Shown: positions 1-7,589 of the stretch, piece by piece
How the letters are laid out: each line of letters begins with the position of its first letter
Position numbering within the stretch: position 1 is the stretch's first letter
Assembly (NCBI GenBank): GCA_038131955.1
Contig: JAYPQK010000014.1
Location: 43,831 to 107,830 of the forward strand
Length of the DNA: 64,000 bases
Direction of reading: 5' to 3'
From: SHAN690 sp038131955
Lineage (GTDB): Bacteria > Bacteroidota > Bacteroidia > Flavobacteriales_G > Salibacteraceae
The notes under the pieces: generated by a model
What the model was told of the DNA's origin: nothing
Database searches by the model: none
The model's input: the letters and a program-made list of their open reading frames with translations, nothing else
Made by a program: the position numbers and the translations under genes

Positions 1-356
1 GCGTAGGTCGGGGCGCCGATCAGAGTTACTGTATCCTGATGACCGGCAACAAGCTAAGCAACGAAGGCCGCATTCGCATGAACACCATGGTCGAGACCAA
101 CGATGGCTTCCGCATCTCCGAGGTCGACCTCAAGCTTCGCGGGCCTGGCGACATCATGGGCACCCAACAAAGCGGCTCCTTGGATTTCCATATTGCGGAC
201 CTAGTCAAAGATTCAGAGTTGCTGGAAAAGGCACGCGAAGAAGCCGAATACATTTACGACAACGACCCCAGTCTTGAGCATCCATCGCTAGCCGTGGTCA
301 AGCAGCGATTGCAAGAGATCATGAAGCGCATGCCGAACTGGGCGAGGATTTCGTAA
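1..356 (+). CDS. recG: ATP-dependent DNA helicase RecG, C-terminal end (5' end outside window)
   Basis: The reading frame is open from base 3, so this is the last ~117 residues of a gene that starts before the window. The visible part begins with GRGADQSYCIL, the conserved helicase motif VI region of RecG, and continues with LRGPGDIMGTQQSG, the hallmark of the RecG C-terminal helicase/wedge-linked region. RecG remodels stalled replication forks and branched DNA in the cytoplasm. It is followed after 9 bases by a TspO-like gene on the same strand. The family assignment is firm from these two motifs; nothing can be said about its start or its wedge domain. Confidence 0.93.
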   Translation, partial: VGRGADQSYCILMTGNKLSNEGRIRMNTMVETNDGFRISEVDLKLRGPGDIMGTQQSGSLDFHIADLVKDSELLEKAREEAEYIYDNDPSLEHPSLAVVKQRLQEIMKRMPNWARIS

Positions 357-365
357 TTTAAAGGC

Positions 366-1124
366 ATGAAAAAGACCTACGCCATACTCAATGCCGTATT
401 TCTGATTGCGGTAATCACGCTCAATTACGTGGCAGGCTCTCAAGGAGTGAATGGAAACACCGTCGGCTCGATCAGCGACGAATACCGCAGCCTTTTCACT
501 CCGGCAGGCTACGCCTTCTCGATCTGGGGTATCATATATGTCTTCTTAGCCATCAATGTCATACACCAACTAAGAATGGCGTTCTCTTCTAGTGATGGAG
601 GAAATTATATTGAAAGGCTGGGTCCGTGGCTATTGATCGCCAACGTGGGTAATGGTTCTTGGCTGTTCCTTTGGCTGACACAAAACATCGCCTTGAGTGT
701 GGTCGTGATGCTGGTCATCCTTCTCTCCTTGATCATAGCCATGTTCAAGCTCAACCTCCAAAAAGACAAACCCCCGCTCAGCTACCGATTCCAAGTCGAG
801 TGGCCGATGGCCATCTACCTCGGCTGGATCTCCGTCGCTACCATTGCCAATATCGCCTCTTGGTTTGTATCCATGGATTGGCATATTGACAGCAATGAAG
901 CCCTCTGGGCCATGATCATGATCGGCGTCGCAGTCCTACTGAATGTCTTCATGGTCATCAATCGCGACATGATCACCTTCGGCTTGGTGGGCATCTGGTC
1001 ACTCCTAGCCATCGCATCGCGTCACTGGGGAGTGGAATCCATGATCCAATGGACGGCCATCACGGGTACCGTGATCATCGGAATCTTTATTCTATTCCGC
1101 CTCTTTTCGGAATCGAGAAGATAG
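366..1124 (+). CDS. TspO/MBR-related tryptophan-rich membrane protein
   Basis: A 252-residue polytopic membrane protein with about seven or eight hydrophobic helices. Near residues 44-60 it carries FTPAGYAFSIWGIIY, the conserved block of TspO/MBR (PF03073) proteins. It has many Trp residues (for example SWLFLWLTQN and IASWFVSMDWHID). Classic TspO has five helices and about 160 residues. This is the longer branch common in Bacteroidota, where the ligand (porphyrin/sterol in classic TspO) is not established. It starts with ATG 9 bases after recG and probably shares its transcript. Family call good; function inferred only loosely. Confidence 0.8.
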   Translation: MKKTYAILNAVFLIAVITLNYVAGSQGVNGNTVGSISDEYRSLFTPAGYAFSIWGIIYVFLAINVIHQLRMAFSSSDGGNYIERLGPWLLIANVGNGSWLFLWLTQNIALSVVVMLVILLSLIIAMFKLNLQKDKPPLSYRFQVEWPMAIYLGWISVATIANIASWFVSMDWHIDSNEALWAMIMIGVAVLLNVFMVINRDMITFGLVGIWSLLAIASRHWGVESMIQWTAITGTVIIGIFILFRLFSESRR

Positions 1125-1224
1125 GCAACCACTGTCTGACATCTTCCTCACCACTCATAACCCCCTGATAACCAATCGTCACAAATTACAGTACTTTGTT
1201 TTGCATAGTAGTGTCTAAAGCCTA

Positions 1225-1232
1225 TATATTTG
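1225..1232 (+). promoter_or_regulatory. Bacteroidota-type -7 promoter element for the small secreted protein
   Basis: TATATTTG matches the Bacteroidota primary-sigma -7 consensus TAnnTTTG. A TTTG at 1200-1203 lies 21 bases upstream, a fitting distance for the -33 element. The implied leader to the ATG at 1312 is about 75 bases, unusually long for this window, and contains a 19-codon reading frame (1247-1306). Confidence 0.7.
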
Positions 1233-1311
1233 TAATGCAACATAAAATGAAACAGGGCTGTAACTTTTTAATAACCTCCCCGTCACAAGACAAAGACAAA
1301 AACTAGAAAGC

Positions 1312-1605
1312 ATGATAAAGATCGCATTAACATTAGCATTGGTCTCCGGACTTTACCTCGGAAAATCACACGCGGAAGGAGTAGGAAGCAACAACACAAA
1401 ACCTGATTCTTCCAAGATTTCGCAAACAGAAATGAGCTCACTCGACGAAGTGGCCATGGAAGTGAGCGAAGTAGCAGAAGATTTGATGAACACGAGTCCT
1501 CAAGTGAAAAAAGACCAGCAGACGAGCACGTCTTTCTTGATGCAGCTGACGTCCATAAACGCAGCTAAGGCAGCGGAGTACATCCGTGCCACCATCGAAA
1601 AGTAA
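1312..1605 (+). CDS. Small secreted protein of unknown function
   Basis: A 97-residue protein. Residues 1-21 form a signal peptide (Lys at position 3, a hydrophobic run LTLALVSGLYLG, and a plausible cut after SHA). The mature part is about 75 residues, rich in Ser, Glu and Thr, with no cysteine and probably partly helical (EVAMEVSEVAEDLMN). I recognise no family. It is a single-gene transcription unit: a good promoter at 1225-1232, a terminator at 1673-1700, and no same-strand neighbour within 180 bases. That isolation and the recognisable signal peptide argue that it is a real gene. Confidence 0.65.
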   Translation: MIKIALTLALVSGLYLGKSHAEGVGSNNTKPDSSKISQTEMSSLDEVAMEVSEVAEDLMNTSPQVKKDQQTSTSFLMQLTSINAAKAAEYIRATIEK

Positions 1606-1672
1606 CATGTCGCATCCCTTGTGATCTTCATGCACTTTCCCCACCTTCCTTGAGAAGGTTCCACATAGATCA

Positions 1673-1700
1673 AGCCCCGATTTTCGGGGCTTTCTTTTTG
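1673..1700 (+). terminator. Rho-independent terminator
   Basis: AGCCCCGA, a TTT loop and TCGGGGCT form a GC-rich hairpin followed by TTCTTTTTG. It lies 68 bases after the small secreted gene ending at 1605 and ends its transcript before the convergent GldL/GldM-like gene. Confidence 0.85.
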
Positions 1701-1767
1701 TCCAATAAAAAACCCCGTCACGAAAGATCGGACGGGGCGTTCTCCACAAGGCCTAGCCTCGTGTTCC

Positions 1768-2982
1768 TCAGCTTCCGCTTGGCAGACCGGAAGCCGCGGG
1801 CTGAATAGATTCTTGATGAGCAACCATGTCGGAAGCTCGCAACAGGTCTAACTTGATCTGAGCAAATTGTGATAGCACTGAAGTCAATGGAACGTTTTTG
1901 AAGTGATAAGAAGCCCAATCCAAGCTTTCTCCGTAGAGTACATAGCTCTCATCGACTTCATATGCAAACATGCCTTCTGTTGCCAAGCCTTCGCTGGCTG
2001 CATTGACTCGTTTCAAAACCTCTACCAATTCACTCATCCTTCCACCCTCATCGAAAAGGAAGAAATGGGGAGTGCGATGATCATTCCTTCGTCTTAGATC
2101 TAGGATGGACATTCTCGAGGCCTCTGCGCTAGACACCTCCTCTGACCTCATGATCATCTCCACGGCAAACTCATCCAATAAGGTCACGGTCTCGGATGCC
2201 GCTTTCCAGAATTCACCGTCCTTCGCAAAATCTGTATCTCGAATCCCTTGTGCCTTAACATAGAGATGATTCTTCGGAAGCAACAGGGCGCGATCCATTT
2301 GAGCACTGTTGTTGATGTTGATCAGCGCAAAGACCATGATCAGGCACGTCATCGCTACCAATCCGGCTGAAAGAGTCACCGGCTTATTTGAGGATGTCTT
2401 GTACTTGCGAAAGAAATAGATGGGGATATAGATTATACCCAAGAAAGCCATGCCGCCGATCAAGAAAATCCCTGCCCCTGGCCAGTGCATGATCTTGAAG
2501 GTCACGCCCAACGCCGATCCGGCGAGTCCGACGAAGCCTGCAATATGCATAGGTGCATCGCCTTTTTCAGACTCCTTGAGTTTGTGCCATAAGAGCATGG
2601 GTAGATAACCCAAGGAGAGAATTCCTCCACCTAACACCACCATGATTCCGGCACCCGGCCAATGGAGTAATTTAAATACAGTCCCCGCCAAGAGAAGTAT
2701 TGCACTAGTCAGCCCGAGAACAAACGCTACTTTTTTCATAGTTACATTCATTTCGGTTATTAATTCAAAGGTTTGTTGTTGGACCTGTTTTAAGCCCCCA
2801 GGTCCGAAGAGCTTTATTGTTTTGGCAAAAGCGTCTTCAAACGAGAGACCCTCATCCATTAAATTCTCAATTGAAGTGCACACGTGATCTAGAAGATCTT
2901 CGTGTAAGGAATCCGAAGCAACACCGTACTGACGGATGTAGGCACTGATCAAGTCGATCTGTTGTTCATTCAATTCAGCCAT
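1768..2982 (-). CDS. HAAS-like / GldL-like / GldM-like membrane protein under PadR control
   Basis: A 404-residue protein that seems to join three modules. Residues 1-78 are a helical cytoplasmic segment like the HAAS/DUF1700 domain that accompanies PadR regulators (LHEDLLDHVCTSIENLMDEG). Residues 83-192 hold two transmembrane hairpins, each centred on HWPGA (107-111 and 166-170), the signature of the gliding/T9SS motor protein GldL. Residues 203-223 are a fifth helix. The following ~165 residues resemble the first periplasmic domain of GldM, most clearly WASYHFKNVPL at 356-366. GldL and GldM form the proton-driven T9SS motor. Here neither GldL-like hairpin shows an acidic residue inside a helix, whereas GldL needs one, so a sensor or accessory role is more likely than a motor. 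It overlaps the PadR gene by 8 bases. Module resemblances are from memory of the families. Confidence 0.72.
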   Translation of the reverse strand: MAELNEQQIDLISAYIRQYGVASDSLHEDLLDHVCTSIENLMDEGLSFEDAFAKTIKLFGPGGLKQVQQQTFELITEMNVTMKKVAFVLGLTSAILLLAGTVFKLLHWPGAGIMVVLGGGILSLGYLPMLLWHKLKESEKGDAPMHIAGFVGLAGSALGVTFKIMHWPGAGIFLIGGMAFLGIIYIPIYFFRKYKTSSNKPVTLSAGLVAMTCLIMVFALININNSAQMDRALLLPKNHLYVKAQGIRDTDFAKDGEFWKAASETVTLLDEFAVEMIMRSEEVSSAEASRMSILDLRRRNDHRTPHFFLFDEGGRMSELVEVLKRVNAASEGLATEGMFAYEVDESYVLYGESLDWASYHFKNVPLTSVLSQFAQIKLDLLRASDMVAHQESIQPAASGLPSGS

Positions 2983-3325
2983 GGTAACTTGGGTTGAGTA
3001 GGAAATTGTTGAGTAACTGATTCATGGTCTCCGAGAAATCCTTGAATTCCTTCGCAAGGACTCCGGAGGTCTCGTTTCCTACATCAGTCAAAGAATAATA
3101 CTTACGCACGCGCTTTCCGATGTTCACCTTCTCGGTAAGCAACATTCCTTCGGCCTCCAATCGATGCAACAGCGGGTATAAGGCTCCTTCGGTCAATTGG
3201 ATCTTCCCGTCGGTCGCCTCCTTCACATGTTGTGTGATCTCATAGCCGTACATCCTTCCATGCTTGGCCAGCAAACTGAGTACTATCGTCTTCAGCGTTC
3301 CTTTTATTAGCTCATTCGAATACAT
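2975..3325 (-). CDS. PadR-family transcriptional regulator
   Basis: A 116-residue winged-helix protein. The PadR core is plain: ELIKGTLKTIVLSLLAKHG, then YGYEITQHV, then TEGALYPLLHRLEAEGML and the wing KRVRKYYSLTD. The C-terminus is a dimerisation helix (FSETMNQLLNNFLL). I place the start at the ATG at 3325 rather than the one at 3340, because a TATATTTG promoter element (minus strand, 3337-3330) would sit inside the longer version. Family members repress their own operon and release it on binding an effector. The gene overlaps the GldL/GldM-like gene by 8 bases, so that protein is the likely regulated target and perhaps the sensor partner. Confidence 0.9.
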   Translation of the reverse strand: MYSNELIKGTLKTIVLSLLAKHGRMYGYEITQHVKEATDGKIQLTEGALYPLLHRLEAEGMLLTEKVNIGKRVRKYYSLTDVGNETSGVLAKEFKDFSETMNQLLNNFLLNPSYHG

Positions 3326-3329
3326 AAGG

Positions 3330-3337
3330 CAAATATA
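3330..3337 (-). promoter_or_regulatory. -7 promoter element of the padR operon
   Basis: Read on the minus strand this is TATATTTG (TAnnTTTG). It ends only 4 bases before the ATG at 3325, which implies a leaderless or nearly leaderless mRNA. The expected -33 position falls inside the inverted repeat at 3348-3372. Confidence 0.6.
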
Positions 3338-3347
3338 CATTGGTTTA

Positions 3348-3372
3348 TTAGGTATTAATATAAATTACCTAA
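3348..3372. promoter_or_regulatory. Putative PadR operator: inverted repeats in the divergent promoter region
   Basis: TTAGGTA (3348-3354) and TACCTAA (3366-3372) are perfect 7-base inverted arms with an 11-base spacer. CCTAA (3368-3372) also pairs with TTAGG (3378-3382), giving an overlapping palindrome. A second pair, CTATCT (3391-3396) and AGATAG (3408-3413), has the same 11-base spacer. The sites lie between padR and the divergent lipoprotein gene. The first covers the -33 region of the padR promoter, as expected for autorepression. Binding is inferred. Confidence 0.55.
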
Positions 3373-3464
3373 GAAATTTAGGCATATAATCTATCTAGTT
3401 GATTATCAGATAGAAAAAATCAACCTCCCCGAATCAACCCAGTAAAATTCGAGCGTCTATCCTG

Positions 3465-3472
3465 TATATTTG
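3465..3472 (+). promoter_or_regulatory. -7 promoter element for the gliding-associated lipoprotein
   Basis: TATATTTG matches TAnnTTTG and ends 20 bases before the ATG at 3493, the normal spacing in this window. Confidence 0.65.
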
Positions 3473-3492
3473 ACCCTCCTAAATCCTAGAAG

Positions 3493-4053
3493 ATGAAGCG
3501 CACCCTATCACGATTGAGTTTGTTGGCCGTACTTGCAGGCCTTGTGATCACCACGGCGTGTACCCGTTACGACATCAATAATCGCTGCTGCGAGAATACC
3601 GTTGACACGATCAACACCAAGTACCTCCTTCCTGATTCATTCAGCTTCTACGTTCCTCAAGCCTTCACCCCTAACGGTGATGGATTGAACGACATCTTTG
3701 TTCCAGTAGGTAGAAAGTATGACATCGAGTACTTCGAGATCAAACAAGGAAGAAAGGTGGTGTACGCTTCTGATAATCACCTCGAGGCCTTCTGGAACGG
3801 GATCGATACCGAGACAGGAAACCCAGCCGAAGACGGTCGATACAAGTACTACATGAAGCTCCGACTCACGAACCGCGAGCTGCTCGAGCTGAAAGGCGAC
3901 GTTTGCCTGTTCCGATTCGGACAAGTGGGTGACAACTTCTATGAAGATCAGCGCCAGAAAGTGTGCGACTGCGTCATGGGCGACATGCTAGACGCGCGCG
4001 ATGGCATTGTTTCGCAGACACCGGAGTGCGCCGAGAACGGTTACACCGACTAA
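3493..4053 (+). CDS. Lipoprotein with a gliding-motility/T9SS type B-like domain
   Basis: A 186-residue protein. Residues 1-23 are a lipoprotein signal ending in the lipobox TTAC. After about 30 residues comes a gliding-motility-associated C-terminal (type B sorting) domain: QAFTPNGDGLNDIF at about 55-68, a FWNGIDTETGNP turn, and a G-D-V-C-L-F-R strand. It is odd in two ways. There is almost no cargo between the lipid anchor and the domain. The domain is also followed by a ~45-residue Cys-containing tail (KVCDCVMGDML), whereas a sorting signal should end the protein. It may be a stand-alone surface lipoprotein using this fold rather than T9SS cargo. It is divergent from padR. Confidence 0.75.
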   Translation: MKRTLSRLSLLAVLAGLVITTACTRYDINNRCCENTVDTINTKYLLPDSFSFYVPQAFTPNGDGLNDIFVPVGRKYDIEYFEIKQGRKVVYASDNHLEAFWNGIDTETGNPAEDGRYKYYMKLRLTNRELLELKGDVCLFRFGQVGDNFYEDQRQKVCDCVMGDMLDARDGIVSQTPECAENGYTD

Positions 4054-4135
4054 CTTCAGGTTCATATCTTCTCTTGGAAGTCCGGAAGCCCTGAAAACAG
4101 GATAAACTTTCGGTCCTATCCCGCGTTGAGCATTT

Positions 4136-4143
4136 TATCTTTG
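4136..4143 (+). promoter_or_regulatory. -7 promoter element for hemL
   Basis: TATCTTTG matches TAnnTTTG and ends 19 bases before the hemL ATG. Confidence 0.65.
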
Positions 4144-4162
4144 GCACCCCAAAAATGAAGAG

Positions 4163-5458
4163 ATGATCCAACGCGAACGTTCCAATTCCAATTTCGAAGA
4201 AGCAAAGAAATACCTACCAGGAGGAGTCAACTCTCCGGTGCGAGCCTTTCGCTCAGTCAACGGTTCTCCTCTCTATATGGAAAAGGGAACAGGTTCCCAC
4301 GTTTGGGATGCTGATGGCAATGAGTTCATCGACTTCTGTTGTTCTTGGGGACCGCTGATCTTGGGACACGCACAGGAGACTGTGCTGAATAAGGTGAGCG
4401 AAGTAATGTCTCAAGGTACTTCCTTCGGTGCGCCGAGCAAGTACGAAACAGAATTGGCCAAGCTGATCGTTGAGAACCACCGCTACATCGAAAAGATCCG
4501 TTTCGTGAATTCGGGAACCGAGGCAGCCATGAGTGCCATCCGACTGGCTCGCGGCTACACCGGAAAGAACAAAGTGATCAAGTTCGAGGGCTGCTATCAT
4601 GGCCATGTCGATAGCCTGATGGTCAAGGCGGGATCAGGACTTGCTACACTCGGCACGAGTACATCCGCCGGGATACCCGAATCCTTCGTGAAGGAAACCA
4701 TCGTGCTTCCACTCAATAATAAAGAAGCCGTCAACGAAGCCATCGAGAAGTATGGTGACGACGTCGCCTGCATCGCGATCGAACCGGTTCCGGCCAACAA
4801 CGGTCTTTTATTACAAGACAAAGAGTTCCTTCAATTCCTGCATCAACGTTGCGACGAAACAGGCATCCTTCTGTTCTTCGATGAAGTGATCTCCGGATTC
4901 AGAGTTTCCTTTGAAGGAGCGAGCGGCTATTTCGGCATCCAACCTGACATGATCGCCTTCGGAAAGATCATCGGGGGAGGTTTTCCCGTAGGTGCCTACG
5001 GAGCCAAAGCGGAAGTCATGGATCACATCGCTCCTGACGGACCGGTTTATCAGGCTGGCACCTTGAGTGGCAATCCTGTAGCCATGGCAGCGGGTATTGC
5101 ACAGTTGGAACAATGCTTGAAACCCGGCTTCTACGAGGACCTAGAAAAGAAGACCAATCACTTAGTGAACCAGGTTCAGCAACATGCCGACGAAAAGGGC
5201 TATCCTTTCCACATGTTCCACATCGCTTCGATCTTCTGGATGTCGTTCAGCAACAAGAACCGTGTACGAAATGCTGACGAGATCGACCCGCAAAGCGGAG
5301 AACGTTTCAAGGTCTTCTTCGACGCCCTGCTTGAACAAGGCGTTTATATTGGTCCTTCTAGTTATGAAGTGGGATTCGTTTCAGCGGCCCATACAGAAGA
5401 TGATCTAGACAAAGCGGCTGCGGCCATGATCAACGCCCTGGATCGGGCTTATGCCTAG
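4163..5458 (+). CDS. hemL: Glutamate-1-semialdehyde 2,1-aminomutase
   Basis: A 431-residue PLP enzyme that converts glutamate-1-semialdehyde to 5-aminolevulinate, the last step of the C5 route into tetrapyrroles. The N-terminal PGGVNSPVRAF block is diagnostic of the family. NSGTEAAMSAIRLARGYTG and GCYHGHVDSLMV bind the cofactor. The PLP lysine lies in MIAFGKIIGGGFPVGAYG at about residues 267-284, and GTLSGNPVAMAAG follows. The length is normal. The ATG at 4163 directly precedes the conserved ERSNSNFEEAKKYLPGG. Its end overlaps the next gene by 8 bases, so the methyltransferase is co-transcribed. Confidence 0.97.
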   Translation: MIQRERSNSNFEEAKKYLPGGVNSPVRAFRSVNGSPLYMEKGTGSHVWDADGNEFIDFCCSWGPLILGHAQETVLNKVSEVMSQGTSFGAPSKYETELAKLIVENHRYIEKIRFVNSGTEAAMSAIRLARGYTGKNKVIKFEGCYHGHVDSLMVKAGSGLATLGTSTSAGIPESFVKETIVLPLNNKEAVNEAIEKYGDDVACIAIEPVPANNGLLLQDKEFLQFLHQRCDETGILLFFDEVISGFRVSFEGASGYFGIQPDMIAFGKIIGGGFPVGAYGAKAEVMDHIAPDGPVYQAGTLSGNPVAMAAGIAQLEQCLKPGFYEDLEKKTNHLVNQVQQHADEKGYPFHMFHIASIFWMSFSNKNRVRNADEIDPQSGERFKVFFDALLEQGVYIGPSSYEVGFVSAAHTEDDLDKAAAAMINALDRAYA

Positions 5459-6122
5459 TAAGCCACTATCTGAGAAGATCGGTCGCGGCTTTGATCGCTT
5501 AGCCCCGGTTTACGATAGAATCGTCGAGTTGACCTTTGGTCGTTCGATCGAATTACTGCAGCAAGAAACACTTTCATCGCTCGAACCAAAAGAACGAGTA
5601 GCTATCATCGGCGGCGGATCAGGATTGATCTTGAAACAAGCCCTTGACTTTCGACTAGGGAACGCTTTCACCAACGCCGAATGGTCAGAAGCTATGGTAA
5701 ACAAAACCAAGGAGCGGCTTTCTCCTGAGCAAATGTCCTCTGTCCAATTCACCAAGAATGCGTTCAGATCAGAGGGGGCTCAATATGACTATATCCTATT
5801 CCCCTTCGTACTCGACTGCTACACTGAGGATGGGGTGATCGAGTTGCTCGAACGAGCCAAAAAGCATTTGTCACCGAATGGGAAGGTAGTGGTGATTGAC
5901 TTCAATCAAGAGGCCGGCACAGGCTATCAAAAGAGTTGGATCAAGGAAGCCTTCATTCAAGTACTCTACTTCTTCTTCCGAATGACGACCTCCATTCCAG
6001 GACGAGCGCTCCCTCCTTTTCACTCACTCGCGAAGCAGACAGGACTCCACCTTGAGACCGCGATTTACCGATCAAATGGATGGCTTCAAGGAACGGTCTG
6101 GAGCACGGAAGCAAGGGTGTGA
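5451..6122 (+). CDS. Class I SAM-dependent methyltransferase
   Basis: A 223-residue Rossmann-fold protein. Motif I is VAIIGGGSGLILKQAL (about residues 50-65), followed by AEWSEAMVNKTKERL where the ribose-binding acidic residue would be. YDYILFPFVLDCYT is the motif IV region, and LSPNGKVVVIDFNQEA is the post-IV strand typical of UbiE-like methyltransferases. Substrate unknown. It overlaps hemL by 8 bases, which could point to tetrapyrrole or quinone metabolism, but that is only context. Its last 37 bases overlap the 3' end of the convergent UbiA-like gene. Confidence 0.8.
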   Translation: MPSKPLSEKIGRGFDRLAPVYDRIVELTFGRSIELLQQETLSSLEPKERVAIIGGGSGLILKQALDFRLGNAFTNAEWSEAMVNKTKERLSPEQMSSVQFTKNAFRSEGAQYDYILFPFVLDCYTEDGVIELLERAKKHLSPNGKVVVIDFNQEAGTGYQKSWIKEAFIQVLYFFFRMTTSIPGRALPPFHSLAKQTGLHLETAIYRSNGWLQGTVWSTEARV

Positions 6123-6964
6123 ACACCGGAATGGACGAGGATGAGGCCTTCAAACACAAAGATGTATTGCAGATCCTTCCAACTTTCCTTCATGGTGGAA
6201 TAGCCTAGTGCGACAAAACCAAGAATAATTGCGGCGGAGATGATCTTCTCAAGCGACCATTCCAAAACAAGCAGCTGCATAGCCACAGAAGCAAACCACG
6301 CAACTCCGACGATCACTCCGATACCCTTCGCTCGGTCAAAACCGAATCGGGTACCCAAGGTTTGAATGCCAGCATCCTGATCGTTGACGATATCACGCAT
6401 GTCAAAAGGAATAGTCACCACCATAAGAAACAGGAGCCGCTCTACAAACAATTGGAAGAAGATCGGGTCAGCCACGGCTCGAATTCCAAATTGCTCGAAC
6501 AAGGGATAAGCAAGCGTCAAATAGGTTACCACCAATGAAATGATCAAGGGCTTGGTGAGTGGAATGTCCCGAAATCGCTGCCATCCATGCTGCGTAGGCA
6601 AGATCGGGATCGTGTATCCCGCCGAGACGATGCCTGCCGGCACTAGCCAAACAACCGTGTCGGCCTGAAAATTCGGAAGAATGATCATCAACAGGAATAC
6701 AGCCACACTCATCGCTACCTTCATCAGGTCAGCTCGCTTCAATACCCATCGATGACGTTCGCCGAGTTGCTCTTTTGGGATAATATCGATACGATAGAGT
6801 CGATGAAACGTGTATAGGACAAAGCTTCCGAGAAACACACTGAGTGGAACATACCATTGAAACTCAAGATCGGGCACTACAGCATAGGCACTCACCGTCA
6901 AGCTCGCCAGTACCATCGCCACGAAAAGATTGGAATATACCCAGCCCCTGAAGAGCACCATCAT
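6086..6964 (-). CDS. UbiA-like prenyltransferase-family membrane protein
   Basis: A 292-residue protein with eight or nine transmembrane helices. The stretch FDMRDIVNDQDAGIQTLGTRFG at about residues 192-213 matches the second Asp-rich motif of UbiA prenyltransferases (D-x-R-D-x3-D-x3-G-x-x-T-L). The first motif, normally N-x3-D-x3-D, is weak here: TFHRLYRIDIIPKE at about 52-65 keeps one Asp. It probably belongs to the divergent UbiA-like group found in Bacteroidota; the prenyl acceptor is unknown. Its start overlaps the stop of the upstream exported-protein gene (ATGA), so the two form an operon. Confidence 0.68.
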   Translation of the reverse strand: MMVLFRGWVYSNLFVAMVLASLTVSAYAVVPDLEFQWYVPLSVFLGSFVLYTFHRLYRIDIIPKEQLGERHRWVLKRADLMKVAMSVAVFLLMIILPNFQADTVVWLVPAGIVSAGYTIPILPTQHGWQRFRDIPLTKPLIISLVVTYLTLAYPLFEQFGIRAVADPIFFQLFVERLLFLMVVTIPFDMRDIVNDQDAGIQTLGTRFGFDRAKGIGVIVGVAWFASVAMQLLVLEWSLEKIISAAIILGFVALGYSTMKESWKDLQYIFVFEGLILVHSGVHTLASVLQTVP

Positions 6965-7584
6965 TCAGTGATCGGTAGTTCTTTTAAAGCAAACCCTAGT
7001 GAAGTTCCAATGAGTCCGGTAGCCAGCGACTTGAACAAGCGCTTATTTCGTGCTGCTCGTTCAAAGCCTAACACATACGCCGGTTCAGTGACCAACTCAG
7101 GGTGATCCACCTTATCCCGAGGAATTCGATAACGCGGAAGACCTGTACCTACCAAATAGACAAAGGGTACGGAAAACGAAAACACCGAAGGAGGGATGAC
7201 ATAACCCAAGCCCGCCATAAGAGGTAAGCCTAAGAGGATCGTCCAGTTTCCTAGGTAGTAGCTGATCGCATCTTGTTCTCCTTTGATGTACAACCTCATC
7301 TCATCCACGCTGAAGTAATTCCCAATGGCCGTATCCATTACATAAATCACTTGTTCGGAACCATCTTGCGCGGTGACCGAAAACACCCTTTCGAGGTCGA
7401 GCTTGGCAGGCTTCTTCTTCCCGTTGCGCTTGTGGAGATCGTAGTAAACGTAAAGGCTATCCTGACCGGTAACCTCACCGCTGAGGACCTTACCTGACAT
7501 CAAAAGAATGCTCGGCTGCTCTTGAGCTGAAGTGCTCAGAACGATCCCAAAGAGCAGTAAAAAAGACAGGGATAGCCGGATCAT
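6961..7584 (-). CDS. Exported protein of unknown function
   Basis: The frame is open up to 8076, but everything above 7584 is antisense to gcvP. The ATG at 7584 begins a clear signal peptide (MIRLSLSFLLLFGIVLSTSAQ), so I start there: 207 residues. After the signal comes a small beta-rich segment (LLMSGKVLSGEVTGQDSLYVYYD, then RVFSVTAQDGSEQVIYV). Near residues 115-150 is a hydrophobic stretch that could be one or two membrane segments (ILLGLPLMAGLGYVIPP). I do not recognise a named family. It is co-transcribed with the UbiA-like gene through a 4-base overlap and is divergent from gcvP. Confidence 0.65.
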   Translation of the reverse strand: MIRLSLSFLLLFGIVLSTSAQEQPSILLMSGKVLSGEVTGQDSLYVYYDLHKRNGKKKPAKLDLERVFSVTAQDGSEQVIYVMDTAIGNYFSVDEMRLYIKGEQDAISYYLGNWTILLGLPLMAGLGYVIPPSVFSFSVPFVYLVGTGLPRYRIPRDKVDHPELVTEPAYVLGFERAARNKRLFKSLATGLIGTSLGFALKELPITE

Positions 7585-7589
7585 GATGC

